A stretch of DNA of 7,473 bases, from contig QNAR01000075.1 of the NCBI GenBank assembly GCA_003643975.1, positions 1 through 7,473 on the forward strand, written 5' to 3'. This DNA comes from Thermotogae bacterium. Lineage in GTDB: Bacteria > Thermotogota > Thermotogae > Petrotogales > Kosmotogaceae. Under the pieces are notes generated by a model. It was not told the origin of the DNA and ran no database searches. It worked only from the letters and a program-made list of their open reading frames with translations. A program made the translations under genes and the position numbers. Positions 1 through 6,172 of the stretch are shown here, in pieces (the first letter of the stretch is position 1; the number at the start of each line of letters is the position of its first letter).

Positions 1-1058
1 AGTTTCAGGCCCATCTTTTCCGGTAATCCGCCGACATTGTGATGAGACTTTATCTTTGCGGTCTCTTTTCCTGAAGCAGCACTTTCTATGACATCGGAAT
101 AGATTGTGCCTTGAACCAGGAATTCACCGCCTACCCTTTTCGCTTCTTTTTCAAAAACCCTTATGAATTCTTTACCTATGATCTTTCTCTTTTCTTCTGG
201 TTCTGTAACGCCTTGTAATCTATTGAGGAAACGGTCTTTGGCGTGAACAACGTCAAGATTGAGCCCAAGTTTGTCTCTGAAAACGTTAGGGACTTCCTGC
301 TCTTCGTTCAACCTTAGAAGACCGTGATCGACAAAAATGTTGATTAGTCTTTTACCAATAGCTTTGTGAACAAGGACAGCAGCAACTGAGGAATCAACTC
401 CACCAGATAAGCCTAAAATAGTCTTGCTATCACCAACGGTTTCCCGTATTTCGCTTATTTTTTCTTCAAGGAACTTCTCCATGGTCCAGCTTCTTTCTGC
501 CCGGCAAATATTAAACAGAAAGTTTTCTATGATGTCCATTCCATGTTCTGTATGCCTGACTTCTGGATGAAACTGCAATGTCCATATTCTTTTGTCTTTT
601 GAGCAAAGGGCAGCGGGAATGTTGTTTTCTGTTTCCGCTAATACATCGAAATTTTCTGGTATATTTACAACACTGTCTCCATGACTCATCCAGACATTGA
701 AGTTCCTGGGAACGTTTTCGAAGATGGAGGAACACTTCAGCGTCCGTATCTCTGTTCTCCCATATTCAGCGGCTTCTGTTTTATCCACCTTCCCGCCGAA
801 GTTTTTTACAAGAAGCTGCATTCCGTAGCATATACCCATCACTGGAACTTTCACTTTTTGAAACCAATTCGGGAGATCGGGAGCTCCTTCAACGGTAACA
901 CTATTTGGCCCACCGGAAAGAATTACTCCCACGACATCTTCCAGACTAGTATCTTCCGTATGATGAATAACCTCACTATAAACTTCCAATTCTCTTAATC
1001 TTCTGGCGATTAATTGGGTGTATTGCGAGCCGTAGTCAACCACAACTATTTTCTTCAC
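1..1058 (-). CDS. guaA: GMP synthase (glutamine-hydrolysing), 3' end cut by the window
   Basis: Catalyses the last step of GMP synthesis in the cytosol: XMP + ATP + glutamine to GMP. I translated the open frame leftward from a GTG at 1058-1056; it gives 352 uninterrupted codons before the window edge. The class I glutamine amidotransferase domain fills about residues 3-185, with nucleophile Cys77 in GICYGMQ and the His164/Glu166 pair in QFHPEV. The ATP-pyrophosphatase domain follows, with the P-loop SGGVDSS at 218-224, FVDHGLLRLN near 242-251, VQGTIYSDVIES near 315-326 and SHHNVGGLPE near 338-347. About 160 residues of the C-terminal dimerisation domain expected for the family (about 510 aa) lie outside. 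The GTG start is chosen because GGGGAGGGG sits just upstream (about 1063-1072) and the conserved KKIVVVDYGSQ follows at once. It lies downstream of iadA and the CobW remnant on the same strand, with about 110 bp before it; I found no convincing purine riboswitch or promoter there. Confidence 0.97.
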   Translation of the reverse strand, partial: MKKIVVVDYGSQYTQLIARRLRELEVYSEVIHHTEDTSLEDVVGVILSGGPNSVTVEGAPDLPNWFQKVKVPVMGICYGMQLLVKNFGGKVDKTEAAEYGRTEIRTLKCSSIFENVPRNFNVWMSHGDSVVNIPENFDVLAETENNIPAALCSKDKRIWTLQFHPEVRHTEHGMDIIENFLFNICRAERSWTMEKFLEEKISEIRETVGDSKTILGLSGGVDSSVAAVLVHKAIGKRLINIFVDHGLLRLNEEQEVPNVFRDKLGLNLDVVHAKDRFLNRLQGVTEPEEKRKIIGKEFIRVFEKEAKRVGGEFLVQGTIYSDVIESAASGKETAKIKSHHNVGGLPEKMGLK

Positions 1059-1171
1059 TTTTTCCCCTCCCCTTACTTTTCAGCTTCACTTTTAGAATAA
1101 AGGTATTAGTTTCCGGAGGAATTTAGCGGATATTAAAATTGTCAGAAGACATTCGAGATTGTTCTTGAAAT
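1059..1171 (-). other. Intergenic leader upstream of guaA
   Basis: This 113-bp gap separates the CobW remnant from guaA. Apart from the guaA ribosome site at about 1063-1072 and a small TTCC-3-GGAA inverted repeat at 1111-1121, nothing stands out. No good -35/-10 pair and no T-tailed hairpin were seen, so guaA may be read from iadA or from a promoter too weak to recognise by eye. Confidence 0.4.
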
Positions 1172-1697
1172 TCACACAAGGGAAAGTTCCTGCCGGTTAT
1201 AACGCTTCCAAATGCTTTTGAGTTCTTTGATAATCGACTTTTCGCGCCTGCTTATTATTACCAGGCAGGAATTAGAAGAGGCTTTATTGAGCCTTTCGAA
1301 ATTCACCTGATTTCCCACGCAATCTATCCTGTACCATCCTTGAGAAGTTTTCATTTCGCCTTTGATTCTCAAAGCAATCGGGGAAAATTCAGTCAGGAAA
1401 TTCAACAAACCTTTCAGGCTCATGTTAGAGCTTTTCAAGAGTATAGACTTTTCTCTGCTATGGATAGTGTTCACAGAAGTGCGATGGAAGAGGCCAGCGT
1501 TTAAAGGAAACTCTAAAATTTCTTCTACAATATTCGTTACTTTGCAAAAACGGGTCTCAATTATGCGAGTTTTTGGATTTATCTTTCTAACAACCGTTGT
1601 CAATTTCTTTAACACTGTAAAATCAACCATTGCCCATGAATTATCAGCGCTAAAGGAGTTTCAAGAATTGTTTATAGAAAATCTGTCGTTTAAATAA
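1172..1697 (-). pseudogene. Remnant of a CobW/COG0523 (G3E family) GTPase, C-terminal part only
   Basis: An ATG-initiated frame from 1630 gives 152 residues. Its second half matches the pattern of the CobW C-terminal domain: RIKG at residues 88-91, GWYRIDCVG at about 98-106, then CLVIISRR at about 122-129 before a final helix. Residues 1-45 resemble the end of a G3E GTPase domain (VRKINPKTRIIETR). The same frame extends upstream to ADNSWAMVDF, where family members have a stretch like AD...NKxDL, so the guanine-specificity motif appears decayed (AMVD). It then meets TGA at 1663-1661, and beyond that the frame runs straight into the iadA stop codon. The P-loop, the metal-binding CxCC region and about 200 residues are missing. 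No ribosome site precedes the ATG at 1630. Intact relatives are metal-chaperone or cofactor-insertion GTPases of 300-400 aa. The alternative is a functional free-standing CobW_C protein; the missing start signal and decayed motif make a pseudogene more likely. Confidence 0.7.
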
Positions 1698-2816
1698 TCA
1701 CAGATTATTCACCACTATCTCACCCAAAGAAATCACAACCTCTATTTCAAGGGTTTCGGTATTGAATATCGCTAAGGAAGCAGGGGAGTTTTCCGAAAGA
1801 CTTCCATACCCCCATTTATTTAACCCAAGAGCTTTTGCTGGTACAGTACAAATAGGTTTTAGGGCTTCTTCTATATTGAATCCTTGTTCTAAAAGCCCTT
1901 TGAAGGTCTTTAAGAGACCATCAACAGGGGATGCTTTCAATTCTTTGAGGTTTCCTTGTTTATCAAATACCGGCAAGCTTCCCAGCCCATCTGTTGAAAC
2001 ACACACATTATCTAAGTTTCCAAGCTCCCTTTTCAGTTCATCCAAAACCTTTACAGTCTTTTCGCTAGCGGTTAGGTCGATAAAGCCATGCTTTTCTTTT
2101 ATCCATCTAATTCCTTCTTCCAGCAGTTTTTCATTTCTCGAAACATGAGTGGGAATGAGATGAGAAACCGGGAGGGTACCATCGTCAGTTGCTTTGAAAA
2201 GTGCCGTCATCCCTTCAGTGGCATTTCCCATATGGCAAACAATAACACCTTTCTTTCCCGAAATCATACCCGCAACCCGAATATCTAAAGCAAGCCGTTT
2301 CAACTCTGAACCAGTAACGCTACTCCCCCGGTGATCAGCTATTGCCAATTCCCCAACCCCAAGAATTTCGGGGATCAAAACCATATCTTTCATATGATCG
2401 CCTGTGATGGTTTTGATGGGATATCTGTATGAGCCCGTCAGCATCCATGCGCTGATGTGTTTTTCCCTGAACGCTCTCACTTTTGCCAGTAGAGATGTAT
2501 GATCTCGAGTTATGCCATCTGTACCGAGTAGTCCAAGAACTGCTGTAGTGCCACAGTTCAAGAACTCTTCAGGCGTGCCTTCACGGGTGCGAGTAATGTA
2601 ACCTCCTTCACCACCTCCACCTATGAGGTGAACATGACCATCGATAAATCCCGGAACTGCAAAATGCTTCTCAGGGTCGAAACGAATTGTGTCATATTCA
2701 ACACCCTCAAGTGTGATTTCTTTTGAGAGTTTACAGATCTTTTGGCCACATATCAGGATATCAATTGCGCCAATTTTGGCAGGCGAGTAAATAGGCAGAT
2801 TTTTCAATAAAAGCAT
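1698..2816 (-). CDS. iadA: Isoaspartyl dipeptidase (beta-aspartyl peptidase), amidohydrolase superfamily
   Basis: A 372-residue cytosolic metallopeptidase that cleaves isoaspartyl (beta-Asp) dipeptides left after degradation of damaged proteins. Length is close to E. coli IadA (about 390). The metal-binding HVH is H61/H63 in GHVHLIGGGGEGG, with the substrate-binding Glu at E70. Tyr130 lies in the ISAWMLTGSY motif, DHR is at 161-163, His195 is in HMG, His224/Arg227 are in PTHVSRN, and the catalytic Asp276 is in STDGLGS. The metal-bridging carboxylated Lys of the E. coli enzyme (K162 in GVKCAISDHR) aligns with Glu156 in GVGELAIADHR; see findings. The beta-sandwich ends are present at both termini. 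ATG at 2816-2814 is supported by AAGGGGGA at about 2823-2830. It is divergent from glpX, and the CobW remnant begins immediately after its stop. The assignment is firm; the exact metal centre is inferred. Confidence 0.95.
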   Translation of the reverse strand: MLLLKNLPIYSPAKIGAIDILICGQKICKLSKEITLEGVEYDTIRFDPEKHFAVPGFIDGHVHLIGGGGEGGYITRTREGTPEEFLNCGTTAVLGLLGTDGITRDHTSLLAKVRAFREKHISAWMLTGSYRYPIKTITGDHMKDMVLIPEILGVGELAIADHRGSSVTGSELKRLALDIRVAGMISGKKGVIVCHMGNATEGMTALFKATDDGTLPVSHLIPTHVSRNEKLLEEGIRWIKEKHGFIDLTASEKTVKVLDELKRELGNLDNVCVSTDGLGSLPVFDKQGNLKELKASPVDGLLKTFKGLLEQGFNIEEALKPICTVPAKALGLNKWGYGSLSENSPASLAIFNTETLEIEVVISLGEIVVNNL

Positions 2817-3013
2817 TTTCTTTCCCCCTTATCGCCGACATGCAGTTAAAGTTTATCATGCTGGGAACCCAACCACTAAGGATTTAGTGGTTGTTAATCA
2901 AAGATAACAATGTACAAATCAGCATAATCGAATTTTAAATATATGGAAAAATATGAGATTATTTTGGTGTCTAATGAAAACCACAAACTAAAAAAGTTAT
3001 CAGGGGGGATAAG
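2817..3013. promoter_or_regulatory. Divergent iadA/glpX intergenic control region
   Basis: This AT-rich 197-bp stretch must hold the promoters for both divergent genes. It contains ribosome sites at each end (AAGGGGGA for iadA near 2823-2830, AGGGGGGAT for glpX at 3002-3010) and a strong palindrome in the middle. Candidate promoter elements are weak: TTGTTA (2891-2896) with a TACAAA-like box 16 nt later towards glpX, and CATAAT at 2923-2928 without a matching -35. I would not commit to a transcription start. Confidence 0.5.
2870..2893. repeat. Perfect 10-bp inverted repeat with 4-nt loop (operator or hairpin)
   Basis: CAACCACTAA at 2870-2879 is the exact reverse complement of TTAGTGGTTG at 2884-2893, separated by GGAT. 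There is no T-tract on either side and no gene converges on it, so a terminator is unlikely. The position between divergent promoters fits a repressor or activator site, or a hairpin in the 5' leader of one of the two genes. A second, shorter repeat (TTGTTA 2891-2896 and TAACAA 2905-2910) overlaps its right arm by 3 bp. Confidence 0.55.
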
Positions 3014-4021
3014 ATGATACCTGAAATCACTCTCGATATGGTGAGAGTTACTGAAGCTGCTGCTTTAATGTCCAGCATTTACCTTGGACGAGGAGACAAG
3101 GAAATTGTTGATCAAAGCGCAGTTGACGCTATGCGAGGAATTCTCGACCTGATTGAAATGAAAGGGACTGTCGTTATTGGCGAAGGGGAAAAGGACAATG
3201 CACCAATGCTGTATCCAGGGGAAAAGGTGGGAAAATGGCAAGACGGAGACCCGGAAGTGCTTATTGCCGTAGATCCGATAGACGGGACAAGGCTCGTAGC
3301 TGGAGGGCGCCCAAATGCCCTTAGTGTCATTGCCGCCACTGAGGGAGGAAAAATTGCACCTTTACCTACATACTATGTAGAAAAGCTTGCTGTTGGCAAA
3401 ACGCTTGCCGGGCATCTTGATATTGAAGCCACACCACGGGAAAATCTGAAAATTGCTGCCGCTTTGCTTGGGGTCAAGGTATCTGAGCTTACAGTTACAA
3501 TTCTTGATAGAGAAAGAAACAGAGAGCTTATTGAAGCTGTAAGGATGGTAGGAGCGAGGATAAGGCTCATAGATGATGGTGATATAGCCGCGGCGCTTTC
3601 AGCAGCCCTTCCAGAAAGTGGTACAGATATTTATATGGGCATTGGCGGATCACCAGAAGCAGTTTTAGCGGCTGCTGCACTCACATGCCTTGGCGGAGAG
3701 ATTCAGGCAAGATGCTGGCCAAGGGATAACGACGAAAGAGAGAGTATTGAGAAATCCGGATTTGATGTGCATAAAACATATATGACGGAGGATCTTATAG
3801 GCGGAGATGAAATTGTTTTTTCCGCTACCGGGGTTACCGACGGGTCTTTCCTGAAAGGTGTGCGTTTTCACCAGAACCAGGCTGTTACGGATTCAATTGT
3901 AATGAGATCAAGCACAAGAACTGTCAGAAGAATAATGGCTTATCATGACCTTGAACTGAAGACAGTTACAACGAAGACGGAGGGCGAAAAAAAACTCATA
4001 AACAGTGCTAATTGGTTTTGA
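3014..4021 (+). CDS. glpX: Class II fructose-1,6-bisphosphatase
   Basis: Hydrolyses fructose 1,6-bisphosphate to fructose 6-phosphate, the committing step of gluconeogenesis, in the cytosol. The 335-residue length equals the usual GlpX length (about 336). The N-terminus RVTEAAALMSS (11-21) with GRGDK (25-29) is typical, Asp33 corresponds to a metal ligand, and GEGEKDNAPML spans 56-66. DPIDGT lies at 87-92, TVTILDR at 160-166, DDGD at 187-190, GGSPEAV (Glu215) at 211-217, FSATGVTDG at 269-277 and the basic TRTVRRI at 301-307. Family members usually read DPIEGT, so Asp90 replaces Glu. The stretch at about 231-265 is shorter than in E. coli GlpX by roughly a dozen residues, while the C-terminus is a little longer. 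ATG is preceded by AGGGGGGAT at good spacing. It appears to be a single-gene unit, divergent from iadA, with a terminator-like stretch after it. Confidence 0.94.
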   Translation: MIPEITLDMVRVTEAAALMSSIYLGRGDKEIVDQSAVDAMRGILDLIEMKGTVVIGEGEKDNAPMLYPGEKVGKWQDGDPEVLIAVDPIDGTRLVAGGRPNALSVIAATEGGKIAPLPTYYVEKLAVGKTLAGHLDIEATPRENLKIAAALLGVKVSELTVTILDRERNRELIEAVRMVGARIRLIDDGDIAAALSAALPESGTDIYMGIGGSPEAVLAAAALTCLGGEIQARCWPRDNDERESIEKSGFDVHKTYMTEDLIGGDEIVFSATGVTDGSFLKGVRFHQNQAVTDSIVMRSSTRTVRRIMAYHDLELKTVTTKTEGEKKLINSANWF

Positions 4022-4023
4022 AT

Positions 4024-4055
4024 AAAAGAGTTTTCTCGCACTCCTTTTTTAATTT
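4024..4055 (+). terminator. Weak candidate terminator after glpX
   Basis: AAAAGAG at 4024-4030 can pair with CTC(C)TTTT at 4041-4048 around a 10-nt loop, with one bulged C, followed by a T-rich stretch (TTTTTTAATTT). The stem is short and AT-rich, so termination strength is doubtful and glpX may partly read into the downstream operon. Confidence 0.3.
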
Positions 4056-4100
4056 GCATATAAAGTTGTATAGTTAAGTGAAGATGAAGCAGTTAAGGTT

Positions 4101-5102
4101 GTGGTCACTTTGAAAAAAAATTTCAGTATCGCGAAGCTGAAACGGCTTCTAAAGATAATCGCCGCCTTTTCTCTTCTGGTGATTGGCTTTGCATGGAGCT
4201 GGGCGGTCGTTTTTTTTGCTCTTCTCGTTCTGAATATAAAAACTTTGTATCATGCTTTGCTGGGGAAACTACCCCTTGATGTTCCTGAAAATTCCTTCGA
4301 AAAACCAGAAAGCCTTACTTATAAACGAAGCGGCAACACGAACTTGAAACTCGATATTTTCTATCCGAGAGGCAGTAGCTCTCCAGCACCCGAGGGTTAT
4401 CCCGTGGTTTTTTTTGCCCATGGTGGTGGTTGGATAAGTGGCTTCAGGAAACAGGCAAACAACATTTCCTGGTGCAAATATCTTGCTTCAAGGGGATTTG
4501 CCGTTGTCAATATTGACTATCGATTCGGATTTTTACCGCATATCGATGACATACTGAAAGACTATTCGGATGCTTTGAATTTTGTCAGAGAAAGGGCAGA
4601 GAAATTGAGGTTGAACCCAGAGAAAATCGCTTTGATGGGGCTTTCAGCTGGTGGGCACCTTGCACTTCAACACGCCACATACCATTCCTACCATGGCAAT
4701 CAGGATGAGATGAAAGGCGTGAAATGCGTTGTGGCATGGTATGCCCCTTCGGATCTCATGGATTTATGGGACGATAAGGTAGAATCGCTTTTTGCGCGTT
4801 TTGCAGTATCAACCACACTCAAAGGGCTACCAGCACGAGATAAAGGAGGCTATATTCGCTATTCTCCAATAACATGGGTATCTGAAAAGATGGTTCCGGT
4901 TTTTCTTGTACATGGCAGTAGCGATAAAGTAGTTCCGGTAAATTCTTCCGTGAAATTCTTCAAGAAGCTCTTGGAATATCACGTCGAAGCTTACCTTGAG
5001 GTTTACAATAGAGCTGATCATGCTTTTGAATTCGAACTGAAAACTTCCAAAACGATTCAGCTTATTGAAAAAACAGTTCGATTCCTGCGTTCACATCTGT
5101 GA
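4101..5102 (+). CDS. Membrane-anchored alpha/beta hydrolase, HGGGW carboxylesterase type
   Basis: A 333-residue esterase/lipase-like protein (numbering from the GTG at 4101). A basic N-terminus (KKNFSIAKLKRLLK) and a hydrophobic segment at about 17-46 suggest a membrane anchor with the catalytic domain probably outside the cytoplasm. The hydrolase domain starts near residue 72. HGGGW at 107-111 gives the oxyanion hole, the nucleophile Ser182 lies in GLSAGG, Asp275 in HGSSDKVVPV and His307 in ADHAFEF, completing the triad. This pattern belongs to the COG0657/hormone-sensitive-lipase and acetyl-xylan or feruloyl-esterase-like group; the substrate is unknown. The start is uncertain. AAGG at 4095-4098 is too close to the GTG but about 11 nt from an in-frame TTG at 4110-4112, which would begin the protein as MKKNFSIAK. 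First gene of the apparent four-gene operon; its TGA overlaps the upstream-most possible start of the next gene. Confidence 0.88.
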   Translation: MVTLKKNFSIAKLKRLLKIIAAFSLLVIGFAWSWAVVFFALLVLNIKTLYHALLGKLPLDVPENSFEKPESLTYKRSGNTNLKLDIFYPRGSSSPAPEGYPVVFFAHGGGWISGFRKQANNISWCKYLASRGFAVVNIDYRFGFLPHIDDILKDYSDALNFVRERAEKLRLNPEKIALMGLSAGGHLALQHATYHSYHGNQDEMKGVKCVVAWYAPSDLMDLWDDKVESLFARFAVSTTLKGLPARDKGGYIRYSPITWVSEKMVPVFLVHGSSDKVVPVNSSVKFFKKLLEYHVEAYLEVYNRADHAFEFELKTSKTIQLIEKTVRFLRSHL

Positions 5103-6142
5103 CGGGGGTGATTACTTTGGATGTCAAATTTGACTATGAAAAGAAAAAGATAGATTATTCCAGTGGTTATGTTTTCAAGGGTAGACATTACAGATGCTCG
5201 ATAATTAAATACAATACGCTGTATGAAAAAGCCCTAAAGGGAACAGAATCTGTCGAAATATACCATTTCACACCAAAAGAGGATACAGTCGGCAGTATAC
5301 TCATCCTTCACGGGCTTGGATCTTTGAATATTCCCTTCCTCTTCTGGATGGGTAGCCATCTGGCAAGCGCAGGGCTTCAAGCTTCGGTGATGATACTGCC
5401 CGGAAACTTCACCAGGACAATCAACGGTTCGGTAAGTGGAAAGGATTATTTTTCCACGGACCTTGATCGTTTAATAAACATATGGGAGCACGCAGTAATT
5501 GACACCCGTTCTACACTGGATTTATTAGAACAGGAAGGTATCTGGCAGAAGAACAACTGTGTTCTTGGTTACTGTCTCGGTGGTATGGTTTCGGTTATTA
5601 TCGGCGCTCTGGAGAAAAAGAGGATTCATCACACCATACTCATGGCGGTGGGTGGCCATATGGCAAGGATTTTCTGGGAATCGCCCACCATTGCTTTCGC
5701 AAGAAGGGGCTTCAAAAGGGGTGAAGGTAAAAAAGGCTTTCTCGATGAAAGAGAAAAGTTAATGCACGTTTTCAATAAGGATATAGAAAAATTGGAAAAA
5801 TTCTCATCGGTTGCGGAGCTGTTGGATTCCGATGTCCACCCCATGTTCAAGGTGGATCCCCTGGCTTATGCAAAATTCGTTCAAGCTGAAAAAGTAACCA
5901 TGATTGAAGCCCTTTTTGATAGGGCTCTCCCCAGGCAAAGCCGAAAACTGCTCTGGAATTTGCTTGGAAAACCTCGAAAATATATCGTTCCTGTTGGGCA
6001 TGTAACATGGCTCCCCTTTGAATACGCTTTGGGAAAATACGTTTTAAGAAAGCTTGGAATAAAGGAGGCACGAAAACGCATAAGGCTCCTTGAATCCGTC
6101 AAAGTGGATGATACAATTGAAGAGGATGAAATCAAAAAGTAA
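5099..6142 (+). CDS. Alpha/beta hydrolase with a predicted Cys nucleophile (GYCLGG)
   Basis: A 347-residue predicted cytosolic alpha/beta hydrolase; no signal peptide is visible. HGLG at 71-74 follows the strand GSILIL and fits an oxyanion loop. The nucleophile elbow is GYCLGGM at 157-163 with Cys159 where most hydrolases have Ser, as in dienelactone hydrolases and PHA synthases. Asp274 (ALFDRALP) and His301 (PVGHVTW) fit the other triad positions. A helical lid-like insert rich in Lys/Glu lies at about 200-260, and the C-terminus (325-347) is highly charged. The 5099 GTG overlaps the previous stop (GTGA). A TTG at 5117-5119 has a better ribosome site (GGGGGTGAT, 5104-5112) and would shorten the protein by six residues. 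The specific family and substrate are not recognised; the PHA-synthase resemblance is confined to the elbow and no phasin or phaE partner is seen. Confidence 0.82.
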   Translation: MTGVITLDVKFDYEKKKIDYSSGYVFKGRHYRCSIIKYNTLYEKALKGTESVEIYHFTPKEDTVGSILILHGLGSLNIPFLFWMGSHLASAGLQASVMILPGNFTRTINGSVSGKDYFSTDLDRLINIWEHAVIDTRSTLDLLEQEGIWQKNNCVLGYCLGGMVSVIIGALEKKRIHHTILMAVGGHMARIFWESPTIAFARRGFKRGEGKKGFLDEREKLMHVFNKDIEKLEKFSSVAELLDSDVHPMFKVDPLAYAKFVQAEKVTMIEALFDRALPRQSRKLLWNLLGKPRKYIVPVGHVTWLPFEYALGKYVLRKLGIKEARKRIRLLESVKVDDTIEEDEIKK

Positions 6143-6172
6143 AGTGGAAATCTCAAATCAGGTAGGAAAAAC

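Noticed and set aside
681..998. Plus-strand open frame of 105 codons and a minus-strand frame at 511-735
   Set aside because: Both are alternative frames of guaA, whose amidotransferase motifs run unbroken across the region.
1111..1170. GGAGGA-like ribosome site on the plus strand followed by a short open stretch
   Set aside because: No ATG, GTG or TTG lies at a sensible distance and the frame closes soon; it falls in the guaA leader on the other strand.
1059..1171. Possible purine riboswitch before guaA
   Set aside because: The paired-stem and loop-loop core of the guanine/adenine aptamer could not be recognised, and the space is short.
1362..1697. Plus-strand open frame of 111 codons opposite the CobW remnant
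   Set aside because: It has no ribosome site and no recognisable domain, and the opposite strand shows a coherent CobW_C pattern.
4084..4113. Nine-codon leader frame (MKQLRLWSL) whose TGA overlaps the TTG start of the esterase
   Set aside because: The TTGA overlap is suggestive of coupling, but the leader has no convincing ribosome site, no regulatory residue run and no attenuator hairpin; chance is the simpler explanation.
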